Shown: positions 50,716-61,390 of the stretch, in pieces | Layout: each line of letters opens with the position of its first letter | How positions within the stretch are numbered: the stretch's first letter is position 1 | Notes under the pieces: model-generated | Seen by the model: only the letters and a program-made list of their open reading frames with translations | What the model was told of the DNA's origin: nothing | Database searches by the model: none | Made by a program: the position numbers and the translations under genes | NCBI GenBank assembly: GCA_963920765.1 | Contig: OY987245.1 | Location: 2,744,727-2,808,726 of the forward strand | DNA: 64,000 nt | Reading direction: 5' to 3' | DNA from: Ulota crispa | Lineage: Eukaryota > Streptophyta > Bryopsida > Orthotrichales > Orthotrichaceae

Positions 50716-50915
50716 NNNNNNNNNNNNNNNNNNNNNNNNNNNNNNNNNNNNNNNNNNNNNNNNNNNNNNNNNNNNNNNNNNNNNNNNNNNNNNNNNNNNN
50801 NNNNNNNNNNNNNNNNNNNNNNNNNNNNNNNNNNNNNNNNNNNNNNNNNNNNNNNNNNNNNNNNNNNNNNNNNNNNNNNNNNNNNNNNNNNNNNNNNNNN
50901 NNNNNNNNNNNNNNN
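50716..50915. other. Assembly gap, 200 N
   Basis: Exactly 200 undetermined bases, a conventional placeholder length. Frames reported across it are meaningless. Confidence 0.99.
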
Positions 50916-51681
50916 CCTTCAAGATGTTTCATCATTGATGTAAGGTCTTGAAGAAGTTATAATAAAACTCAATCTAAATCACCTTAAAACTCTAAAAAAT
51001 GAAAATTTCAAAAATCCCAAAATCAAAGATTTCTCCCAAACTAATGAATATTGCATTTTGGCTTTGTGTACAAATATCAAAAATACCCTTAGCTTTTTGT
51101 AAGAATATCAGTTATATCCATGGTTGTCTTTGAGGATATCATTAACACCCCTTGTTTATTTGGAAGAATATAAAAACTGCCCCTCCATTAATTTGAAATA
51201 TCAAATATGCCCTTGTGTTATTTGAAACATTAAACGTGCCTTTAGTTCTCTTGTGCCTCTTATTGCCAAATTCAATAAGTGACTAGAAAAAAAAATGGAA
51301 ATTACAAAACTAGACAAGAGTTGAATGCAAGCTCTTTGAGCTGTTTAAAGGATTTTTGCATGTAAGATTATTGAAGTTAGAGCCACTGCATATATTACAT
51401 AGATTTATTTTGTTCTCATTTCATTACATACAAAAAAGTTCAATAAATAACCACAAAGAAATTAGGGGTATTTGTGATGTTTACAAAGATAAATAAGAGT
51501 ATAGTCTAGTTTATAAGATTTAACTTCTTACATAAACCAAAGCGGCTTTTGATATTTCAAATAACACAAGGGCATATTTGATATTTCAAATTAATGGAGG
51601 GGCAGTTTTTATATTCTTCCAAATAAACAAGGGGTGTTAATGATATCCTCAAAGACAACCATGGATATAACTGATATTCTT
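50916..51681. repeat. 766-bp direct repeat, copy 2 (right of gap)
   Basis: It starts at the first base after the gap and equals the last 766 bases before the gap. Only after 51681 does the sequence continue into the rest of the right palindrome arm. Confidence 0.9.
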
Positions 51682-52926
51682 ACAAAAAGCTAAGGGTATT
51701 TTTGATATTTGTACACAAAGCCAAAATGCAATATTCATTAGTTTGGGAGAAATCTTTGATTTTGGGATTTTTGAAATTTTCATTTTTTAGAGTTTTAAGG
51801 TGATTTAGATTGAGTTTTATTATAACTTCTTCAAGACCTTACATCAATGATGAAACATCTTGAAGGAACTATCAAAAAACTCAATTTAGATCTCCAAAAT
51901 ATTCTCACAAATGCAAAATTTGAGTATCCCAAAATCTATTTTGGAAAAGCATTTATCCCAAATTAACAAGATATTGTGTTCAAGGGTGTTTGTATATTTC
52001 AAGTCTCTAGGAGTTACATTTGATATTTTTGATGAATTGAGGGGCATTTTTGGTAATTTCCCTACATTTTTCACTTAGAAAGAAATGAGGTTGTGTATTT
52101 CTTCTCTCTCAAGTGGCCCTTCTTGTACCCAAAGTAACTAACCCCCAGCTCCAAACAATATGGGACAAACCCCCCACTCTTCCTTACAAGTGGTTTTTTG
52201 AATAAAACGGGCTTAGTATAAACCGCAAGACGTAGGACCCCAAACGTAGGACGCGAGATGCAAGACACAGGATGCAGGATGCGAGATGTAGGACATGGGA
52301 TGCGAGATGCAGCACAAGGTTGACCAGCCATGCGACGGGGTCAAACCCGGGCCCTTGCCCCGCCCCGCGTGCCACGTCGGCTCAGGCAACTTTCAAGGGC
52401 AACATTTAACGTCCTGCGTTACTTTGCACTATACACATAAGTGTCTTTATTTATTGTCCCTTACTCATTCAAAATTTGTTGGACTCAATCTAGTCTTTTC
52501 AAACACATGATCAAGGTAAAATGATGTTTAGAGACAAAGACACCTTCACATCCTATAGAGTGTGTTCAAAGTTAAATGATTAAATCATTTTTTTAACCCC
52601 TAGGCATTGTAGAATTAGTTTTTTTGGATTATCTTCTTTTTATAATAGAACAAGGTGTCCATATGCATGTATTAGTTAAGGGGGTTGCATGATAAAATTG
52701 CACATGGGCCATGGGAGGTATGCATGGGGCCATGGGGTTGATAAAAATTAAGAGGCTCCATGATAAATTGTTTGTATGTATGTATGGGTTGGGGCATGCA
52801 TGGGGCCATGGGGGGGTGATAAAAATAATCATAAAAAGTTCTCAGATTGATATCTCACCTGTCACACATTAAAAAAAGCAATTAAAATAAGCCTCTCTTG
52901 TTACACATTAAAAAAAACAATTAAAA

Positions 52927-53344
52927 AAGGGAATTAATATGTGCACACCAGAGGTTGATATTTGCACACCCCCTTGGGAGGTAAATTGTAGATTTCTACT
53001 AGCAAAAATCTGAATTTAAGAATTTTGAATTCAGATTTGGACTTAGGGACCATAGTTTACTTTAAAACCATAAAAAAGTTTGCAATTGAACAACATCCAA
53101 TGAAAAAGCTTATCTTTTTTCACAAACAAAAGTAAAAGTAACATTTTTTCCCCTAGCTAAGCTTTTTCACTCAGTGTTGTTTGATTGCAACTTTTATTTA
53201 TGGTTCTAGAATAAACCATGGTCTCTAAGTCCAAATCTGAATTCAAAATTCTCAAATTTAGCTTTTTAATGGTATAAATCTACAATTTACCTCCCAGGGG
53301 GTGTGCAAATATCAACCCCCAAGTGTGCACATATCAATTCCCTT
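52927..53344. mobile_element. Fold-back MITE, family C, full copy
   Basis: Ends GGGAATTAATATGTGCACAC and GTGTGCACATATCAATTCCC. The interior is palindromic throughout, as at 12886-13299. Confidence 0.75.
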
Positions 53345-53941
53345 AAAAAAACAAATAGCCTCACCTATCACAAAAACTATTAAAATGAGCAAAAAATGAT
53401 TAAAATAAGCGACAACATGATGTGATTAAGCAAGCAAGAAACAATTAAAACAAATGAAACGATAAGCATGATTAGAATAAACAATTAAAATAAACAACAA
53501 ACAAATCATGATTAAAGCCTTCACCTTTAACTTATGTGTTTGAAGTAGGCCCAAAGGGTGCATGGGTCCACTAGTTTATATATATAATAGAATAGGGTGT
53601 CTGGATGTATATATTAGTTAAGAGCTAGGGGCTCCATGATAAAATGTCCGTATGTATGTATGGGTTGCATGATTAAAAGAGGGTCCATATTCATGATTAA
53701 AAGGGGGTCCATATTCATGATAAAAAGCGGGTTTCATATTAACAAAGGGGTTGCATGCGCCATGGGGTGCAAGCATGGGGCCATGCGCTCCCATACTAAA
53801 ATTACACATGCCATGGGGGCATGCATGGGGCCAATGGGCCATGGGGGGTAATAAAAATAATCAAAAATTGTTCTTGAACTGATCATTAAAAAAAAATTAA
53901 AATAAGCCTCACCTTTCACACATTAAAAAAAATTATTAAAA

Positions 53942-54222
53942 AAGGGAATTGATATGTGCACACCAGGGGTTGATATTTGCACACCCCCTTGGAAGGTAAA
54001 TTGTAGATTTCTATCATCAAAAATCTGAATTTGAGAATTTTGAATTCAGATTTGGACTTAGGGACCATGGTTTACTTCTGAACCATAAAAAAGTTTGCAA
54101 TTGAACAACACTCAATGAAAAAGCTTATCTTTTTTACAAACAAAGGTAAAAGTAACAATTTTTCCCCTAACTAAGCTTTTTCACTAAGTGTTGTTTACTT
54201 GCAACTTTTTTTAAGGTTTAAA
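53942..54222. mobile_element. Family C element, right end missing
   Basis: The left half and centre are intact (AAGGGAATTGATATGTGCAC, then TGATATTTGCACACCCCC). The right arm breaks off after GCAACTTTTTTTAAGG. It is very similar to 52927-53344. Confidence 0.7.
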
Positions 54223-54395
54223 AATTTGAAGGCCAATTCTCACTATATTTCAAGTCTTGAATTCCAATGATTTCTAGAATTTGATTGGTTGAAGGTTCAA
54301 ATTGAAATGTAGAACCACATTCTATATCCTAAGTTTGAAGTTTAAAGTTCCAAATCCTAGTTTATTGGGAAATACCTACATGATTGCAATGTTTA

Positions 54396-54735
54396 GAGCA
54401 TCTCCACTCATATGGGAAAACGACAAGCTAAAGAGACTTTTAGATGAAAAAGGAGCAATTAACATATGGACCAATCAAAAATGATCTTTCTGTCACAACA
54501 AAAACTGGAATTTCCATGCACTAGGTAACTCCTTTGGAGACTACCTTTTTCTTTCACAATTAATAGGTTGAATAATTAACAATACATAATCTACTCCCTT
54601 TTACAAAGAAGAAGACTTGTCATTATGGAAAGTTAATTTACCTAATTGAACGGGTGGGAAAGATGTGTTCTCAAAATTGGAAACAAAAAATACCATGTTT
54701 CCTAGTTGGAGTTTTTGAGGCTGAGTGAAATGCTC
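54396..54735. mobile_element. Harbinger/Tourist-like MITE with TTA duplication
   Basis: TTA (54393-54395) precedes GAGCATCTCCACTCA. The right end TGAGTGAAATGCTC is followed by TTA (54736-54738). Same family as 41317-41660. Confidence 0.65.
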
Positions 54736-54762
54736 TTACAAGTTCCCACTCCAAAAGAGTAT

Positions 54763-55410
54763 GTACAGTTGGGTACAGTAAACTTACGAATTTTTTTGCA
54801 GTAAAACTTCAGCCAACTTCAGGACCTTCCGAAGGTCATAACTTCCTCAAAAATTGTCCGTTTTTGAAACCAAAAATTGTTTTGGAATACTACTGAAGGG
54901 TACTACATGATTTGGTTTTAAAAAAAATCTGAAATTTTATAAATGATACAAAAAATTGGGCTACTTCCTATATAGTGTACTTCCACCTCTTGTCAAAATT
55001 ACCGCTTGAATTTGATTGAGTTACGCCACCACCAACGGCCAAAGAACAAGCAAGAAATGATACACATTGTTCAAAGAGTATGGGATGAGGTATCCATGGA
55101 GCAAATAAACTTTTATTACAAGTATGCCCAATCAATTCAAGCGGTGATTTCTACAAGAGGTGGAAGTACTAGATGGTAAACACAATATAGGAAGTAGCCA
55201 AACTTTTTTAATCATTTGTAAAATTTCAGGTTTTTTTTTTTTTTTTTTTTCCAAATCATGTAGTACTCTTTTGTGTGATTCCAATGCAATTTGCGGTTTC
55301 AAAATTGAACAATTTTTGAGGAAGATATGGCTTCTTAAAGTTGGTGAACTGTTGGTTGAAATTTCACTGCAAAAAAATTCGTAAGATTACTATACTAGAC
55401 TGTACAGTTG
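54763..55410. mobile_element. Fold-back element, GTACAGTTGGG end
   Basis: Left arm blocks (ACAGTAAACTTACGAATTTT, TTTTTGCAGT, CTATATAGTGTACTTCCACC) recur inverted at 55150-55405. The ends share the GTACAGTTGGGT motif with the adjoining element at 55402. Confidence 0.6.
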
Positions 55411-56714
55411 GGTTCACTAATCTTGCAAACTGCCTTTTTGAGGCATTTAGTTTTTTTTAATGAAACATGGAGTATAATTGGTATATTCTTCTCAAAAAAA
55501 TTACCATTGCAATCTTAAGCAATCCCAATCAAGCATATCAAATATCAATTTCAAAAAAGCAAAACTTCATTTGTGGTGAATTTTTGAAGTGAAATTTCAT
55601 GGTTGTTCATGGTGTTTAATTAAAAATAATTGGTGAAGAATCTTTTTAAGTCAATTAAGGAGCTATGTAGAGAACATCCATACGTGCATCTTCTCTTCAA
55701 CAAGCATATCCAAAAAAAATCACAATTCTTTCTATAGAGATTTCAATGCCGGAGGGACAATGTCCAAATTTTGTAAAAATTGGTGTTTCTTTGTTATAAT
55801 TAGATTTGTCTATTTTCACCTCACATGGTATCTATTTTTGTACATTCAAGCATGATGGTATGATTATTTTCCCAAAATCTAATTAACTTATAATGATATC
55901 TATTGTATAAAATTTAGCCATTGTCCTTTTGACATTGAAATATCTATAGAAAGAATTGTGATTTTTTTTGGGGAAATTGCAAATAGGGGCATGAAAACGT
56001 AAAATATTACGTATAGGGGCAAAGTTTCAAAATACTTACAAATAGAGGCTTGATTTCAAAAAAAATTAATTTTTTGTAATTTGTTTGGACATTGATTGAC
56101 TTAAACACATCACATTGAATGTTAGTTAATTTCTAAAACACTTAAAGGTCTCTCCAAATCAAGCCCAAATAAATAAACTTTAGTAAAGGGGATGGTGATT
56201 TTTGGAAACTTTTGAATTTTTTGGAAGTTATCTAACTTTTCATGTAATGTATCTAAATCAATATATGTTTAAACAAAAAAAATTACAAACAATTACTTTT
56301 GTTTTTGAAATTGAGCCCATATTTGTAATTATTTTGAAAGTTAGTGCGCCCCTATCTATAATATTTTACGTTTTCATGCCCCTGTTTGTAGTTTCCCTTT
56401 TTTTTTTGGAAATAATTGTTGAAAAGAAGATGCACGTATGGATGTTCTCTACATAGCTCCTTAATTGATTTAAAAAGATTCTTCACCAATTATTTTTAAT
56501 TAAACACCATGTAAAATCATGAAATTTCACTTCAAAAATTCACCACAAATGAAGTTCTGCTTTTTTGAAATTGATATTTGATGCTTGATTGGGATTACGT
56601 AAGATTGGAATGGTAATTTTTCTGAGAAGAGTACACTAATTATACTCCATGTTTCATTTAAAAAACTCAATTCCACAGAAAGGCTGTTCGCAAGACTAGT
56701 GGACCCGATTGTAC
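55402..56714. mobile_element. Large fold-back element with nested insertion
   Basis: GTACAGTTGGGTTCACTAAT plus CTTGCAAACTGCC at the left pairs with the inverse at the right (GGCTGTTCGCAAGACTAGTG). Long arms follow, for example TTGGTGAAGAATC, GGAGCTATGTAGAGAACATCC and ACAATTCTTTCTATAGA. A second fold-back element (55981-56400) is inserted near the centre. Confidence 0.65.
55981..56400. mobile_element. Fold-back element, AAATAGGGGC family, nested
   Basis: GGAAATTGCAAATAGGGGCA and GAAAACGTAAAATATTACGT at the left pair with the inverse at 56360-56400. The interior (ACATCACATTGAATGTTAG, TCTCCAAATCAAGC) aligns with 12190-12597. Confidence 0.65.
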
Positions 56715-56962
56715 CAAAACTTCAGATCTAGCAAACCTAGAAACCTCCTTAGCAGCCAAGCCCCAATAGTTGTTTTTGCTTGAGTTAGTCAATCATTGAT
56801 TTTAAATGACATTTTGTTACCATTTTTCGGTTCAACAAAATTGACGCCTCACCTTTGGAGTAGGACTTGTAGAATTTGAACACGGAATTTAAGGTAGGAT
56901 AGCGTAAACGGTAGTTTGGGCGCAAACCCAAACATGTAGCCCAAATAATTCAAATGTATAAA

Positions 56963-57258
56963 AGGTAAGAACATCCGTAAGCGTTAGTGTCCTGATAACA
57001 GTCATCGCTAAAATCTCTAAAAATCCAGTAAAAGTAAATAGATGTAATTGCAAGGATGTATAACATGTGAACATGAAACTTTAGTGTTGGTTATGGGTAT
57101 AATGGCAATTTGCTTTTAAAAAATTCATAGCTTATCTTCACAATATCTAGATAATACATTCAAAAGTGTAAACTTATGGATCTTATAATTTGCTAAATGT
57201 TTATTACTAATCATCATGTTCCAAATCCTTAAACTAACGCTTATGGGTGTTCCTACCT
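56963..57258. mobile_element. Fold-back MITE, family B
   Basis: The left end AGGTAAGAACATCCGTAAGC and the right end GCTTATGGGTGTTCCTACCT are inverted repeats, matching the family B termini at 47406-47803. Confidence 0.6.
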
Positions 57259-58442
57259 AATATTTAACATGGTATTGAAAATTAAATCCTCAATTAAAAA
57301 TTATTCAAAAAGTATATTAACAGGTGTTGGTAAATGTTCAAAAGCAAGGCACTAAAATGAGTTTGAGTAAGGATTCAAAAATTCCAACAATTGAGGCTTC
57401 TTGTAAACTAGGGTAAACATGAAAATGTCCCTCAGTTCTTTCAAAATATCAAATATACCCCTGTATAATTTGAGAGATTAAAAACATTCATGGTTTTGAG
57501 TAAGAATATTAATTATACCCCTAGTTATCTTTGAAAACATATAATATCCTTAATTTTTTTGTACCTCTTTATTGAAGTTTTTGTAAGTCATATTTGCTTC
57601 AAAACATTAACAGAGAAAAATATATTGTTTAATCAATGCAATTACTTTGACCACAATAAACAAAATTCAAAACCCTATATAAAGCTTAAAGAGCTTGCCT
57701 TGCAACATATGCTGAGTCACCTTTTGAGCAAAGCTTCCAAAACCCATTAGTGAGATACTTCTCAAGAGAACCAAAGAACAAGATGCATGGTTCATCTTTG
57801 TAAATAACGGTGTCCAGCAATCAATAATAGATGAATGGATTGATTCCAACTTTCAACCTCTCAACTTCTCAAAATTCAAAAAATTGATGAGGACTTTGAA
57901 CTTGACCCGAGAATTTGACATACGCATTGTAAATTTGAGATTTAGAATGGACCCTTTGTCGATGAGCTTTAATTTACTTCAAGCATCAAGAAAATCCTTT
58001 CAAATTTTAATGCAACTTAAAAACAAAATTTGAATATTGTATGAATAGTTTATAGGGAAAATATCAAAAATGCCCCTCAGTTCTTTTGAAATATCAAATA
58101 TACCTCTATGTTATTATTTGAAAGATAAAAAACACCCATGATTTTGTGTAAGAAAACTAAATTTTTCCCTAGTTATCTTTGAAAACATATAATATTCTTA
58201 ATTTTCTTCTACCTCTTTAATGTAAATTTTTGCAATTTTTTGAATGACAATGAAAGTTACAAAAACTAAATGCAAGTTCAATGTAGATAAAATCTTGGAG
58301 ATAGTTGAAGGGGACCTATTGTAGCCATAACCAAGATTTTTAAACATTTGTGTCCTAGTTTTCATTTCACAAAATTGAGTGTTTTTTATAGAAGAGAAAG
58401 GGATAAAATCATAGAATGCGCTCCAAGTCTTGTTATTTTATA
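57259..58442. other. AT-rich DNA with two diverged copies of a palindrome-arm repeat
   Basis: Positions 57420-57570 and 58053-58210 resemble each other (TGCCCCTCAGTTCTTT-like start, ATCAAATATACC, TAGTTATCTTTGAAAACATA). Both resemble the arm of the giant palindrome near 49765-50190. No gene is visible. Confidence 0.5.
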
Positions 58443-59024
58443 CTCCCTTTGTCCCAATATAAAGCTCCAAATTAGGCAAAGTTCTTGTCCCATTAAAAAG
58501 CTCCCTTTTGTCAATTTCAATTGTTGAGAAAGCATTTGTCATGTCCAATGATCTCATGGGGGCAAGTCAAGCAATTAAAGAGCATTCCTCTCCTAACAAG
58601 CTTGGCCTTGACCATATGAGGTACCATTGTTGCTACTAATTTTTAAATCATCAATAATGAGGAGCTAACAACATGTACAAATATGATACTTTTTGCATGG
58701 AATTTGGGTGCCCAAACAACAACATCAAAACCGGAGATTTTGCATATACTTGACAAATGGTATATTGATTCTAGAATGCATGTGCCATTAATATTAAGAC
58801 TAAAATAATGAGGAGTCGACATTCTTCACAAACTATGCACAAATATGATACTTATTACATGGACTTTGGGTGTTTAAATGGAAACATAAAAACTTGAGAT
58901 TTTACAAATATCTGGTACGTTGTATATTGATTCTAGAATACATTTGTCATTAGCATAATGACTAAAAATATAGTTGATCCCTCAGGGAGAAGTTTTTTGG
59001 AGCTTTATAATGGGACAGAGGGAG
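58443..59024. mobile_element. Stowaway-like (Tc1/mariner) MITE
   Basis: TA (58441-58442) precedes CTCCCTTTGTCCCAATATAA. The right end TTATAATGGGACAGAGGGAG is followed by TA (59025-59026). CTCCCTCCGTCCC-like ends with a TA duplication are the Stowaway hallmark. The interior contains an imperfect direct repeat of about 150 bp (ACAAATATGATAC, GATTCTAGAAT blocks). Confidence 0.75.
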
Positions 59025-59167
59025 TAACATTCTTCAGAGTTTTTTGGCGCAAAAAAGTGAGATTTGGTCGAGGATTTGGTCCAGAAACTCTATCTAGGAA
59101 AGTAAAACTTTGACTTGAGAGCTCATTTTCAACAGTTTTATTACTTAAGAACTCAAGCATTTACCAG

Positions 59168-59333
59168 CGCCCTCTTTACACTAGAGGTGAGAAGCTGTAG
59201 GTGAGAAGCTGTAGGTGAGAAGCTGTAGAGAGAAAAAAAATAGCAAATGAAAACTACAAAAATTGAGAACTATAATTTCCATTAATTCAAATTCTGCTCT
59301 CCACAATTTCTCACCTCTGGTGTAAAGAGAGCC
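59168..59333. mobile_element. Short MITE with internal tandem repeat
   Basis: The ends GCCCTCTTTACACTAGAGG and CCTCTGGTGTAAAGAGAGCC are inverted repeats. Just inside the left end a 16-bp unit GGTGAGAAGCTGTA(GG) is repeated three times. Confidence 0.65.
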
Positions 59334-59376
59334 TAAGATTTTGGCATGTTGCCTCTTTAATCCCAACGAGAGTTAA

Positions 59377-59784
59377 CCTATTAAGGTCCGTGATTGATTC
59401 TAGGGGGTGGGCAATCCTTTGTATGGCCATTTGGGAATATTTTAGAGTTATTGAATATAGATGTCTATTACAAATTTGATTGTATAGATATAAGTATCTT
59501 GCAAAGTTTAGTGTTATGCATCATGAATTATGCTCACTCTTAGTTGTTATGGTCATCTTTTTGCATTTATTGGTGTATTTTCAGCCGATACTCTTTTGGT
59601 TTTTTCAACCCTCTAACCACGTGCCACCTCGACTAGATTGGCTTGATTATTGTCCTAAACTCTTCACTTTCCAATTTTCCACAGCCGTCCCCTTTGCCAT
59701 GTCATTAAATTCCTTAACATGCTCTCTCTACAAACTGAAAAGAGTCAAAATCGACTAGGAATTGGTCGACCAGACCTTAATGGG
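59377..59784. mobile_element. TTAA-flanked element, diverged
   Basis: TTAA at 59373-59376 and 59785-59788 flank CCTATTAAGGTC ... GACCTTAATGGG. It is one of the more diverged members of the TTAA family. The 92-codon frame inside is not gene-like. Confidence 0.5.
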
Positions 59785-60011
59785 TTAAGATTTGGAGTTG
59801 AATAGGACTTACCAAGTCAGGAACCGGCAACAATTTATTTTTACATTAGTAGAGCAGCAAGTACCTAGGAATACACACAGGCAAGGAAAAAAATCGATCG
59901 AGTCACCCAAGAGTGTGCACGTTCGTCCACAACGTCAGCTACTGTTTTCAACTTTCATCTACAATATGGCACATCCAATTCTCCTTTTAGAGAGGTTTGG
60001 CAATTTCATCA

Positions 60012-60303
60012 AGGGAAAATTTCATGGATATCCCTGGTGTTTGCAATATTTTCATAGATACCCTTGCTTTAGAAGTTTCTCAAATACCCTTAGACCAAAA
60101 GATTTAGGTGTTTGTTTTGTTGTGCATGTCACTTCCCTATGCGCATGTTGTTTTTTTGTTTCATTACATTCTCTTCTTCAACATTAGTCATTAAGTAAGT
60201 ACAATTACAACAAACAAATGTTTGAAAATCTCGGATCAAGGGTATTTGTGAAATTTTGAAAAAGCAGGGGTAAACTTTAGGGGTATCCATGAAAATTTCC
60301 CTT
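60012..60303. mobile_element. Fold-back element
   Basis: The left end AGGGAAAATTTCATGGATA and the right end TATCCATGAAAATTTCCCT are inverted repeats. Inner AAATACCCTTAGA / AAGGGTATTTGTG blocks also pair. The 131-codon frame at 59792-60187 crosses the left boundary and is rejected as a gene. Confidence 0.6.
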
Positions 60304-61390
60304 TCATCCATGGTTCACCTACACTAAATATTGCATTTAGGTTGCCTAAACAAATAGGTTGCCTTACCCTAGTAAGTTACCTCATGACTCGTCACTTGGC
60401 CACTTGGAGGTGCATGAAACTCTCCAAATATTAATCCTTGGCCACCCCATTGCCTCATATATAGCCTTCCATGATTTAAAAGCCTTATTTTGAGGCACGG
60501 AATCTAACTATTTGATCTTGCTATCAACTACAATTATGAAGGCATTCAAGTTGTCCATGCCAATGGAGTAATGGCGAAGAAATCCAAATGTTGTACAAGT
60601 GCTACAAGAGATTTGATTGGGTGAAACACCATACGGGGCAACATGGGCGTGGTGGCAAGCAGCGTTTTACAAGCTGCCACCAATCAATATCCCTTGCAAG
60701 CCTCCTTATGTAAGCTTTGAGGTAGCTGGAAAGTTGTTGGCAAGGGTTCAAGCATGTTCTAGACCCTTATTATGGCAATCGTCATAGATTGTGCTAGTCA
60801 TATTTTTCTGTGCAATAGCGATTTGAAGCCCAAAAGCTTGATATAAAAAGAAGTGCAATCTTCAATAATTTACAAGTGTGTGCATCTAGATCTAATCTTG
60901 TTGCTCACAAAATTTAAGATGAATCAGGGGCTTATAGAATTTTGTAAAACTCATCAAATAGCAACTACCTACCTAAAATGAGATTTTGGCATCACATGTT
61001 GTTTGATCAAATGTTATAATCTTCCATCTCCCATGGTTAGTTGTTCCCAAAATTTGTAAGCCTTCTTCTAAGTAGGTGTTTCACTATTTTCAATGGTCAC
61101 TTTTTGTGGATCATCCAATTGACTAAGATACAATGCATCAAAGTTGTCAGTCTTCAAAAACCCTAATTTTGGTGAAATTGGCCTATACACTCACGGGTTA
61201 AGAGTTCACATGATTTGCAATATGAATGCCACTAATTTGTTTTTTTGCAATTTTGTTGTTGTTGCCAAACCTTGGAAAAGCTGTTTCAACAATAAGTATT
61301 TATATAGTGTAGGATGTAGAGAAATCAGAGGGGGACAACCTAAACGCAATATTCAGTGTAAATTTTTATGTGCTAATTACAGTACCCAGT
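60304..61390. other. AT-rich intergenic DNA, diverged repeat
   Basis: Positions 60328-60425 resemble 23262-23360. Nothing gene-like is visible. The 114-codon plus-strand frame (61144-61488) straddles the composition boundary and has no motif. Confidence 0.4.

Larger units (their letters stand above)
49390..52422. mobile_element. Giant palindromic element containing the assembly gap
   Basis: The left arm begins GTTACCTGGGCAGGATGTTA and the right arm ends with its inverse. Arms of about 850 bp match almost base for base, including the GC-rich terminal block with CGGGGCGGGGCAAGGGCCCG. Short ORFs at 49441-49745 and 52071-52375 are the same frame seen on the two arms. The centre is AT-rich. It encodes no transposase that I can recognise. 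Confidence 0.75.
52634..54222. repeat. Tandem segmental duplication, about 0.95-1.0 kb unit
   Basis: Unit 1 starts at 52634 and unit 2 at 53582, both opening with TATAATAGAA and a GTGTC block. Both contain TGTATGTATGGGTTG, GCATGGGGCCATG motifs, AATAAAAATAATCA and then a family C element. Unit 2 ends where its family C copy is truncated (54222). Confidence 0.7.

Noticed and set aside
50591-50943. Frames spanning the N gap
   Set aside because: They consist mainly of undetermined residues.
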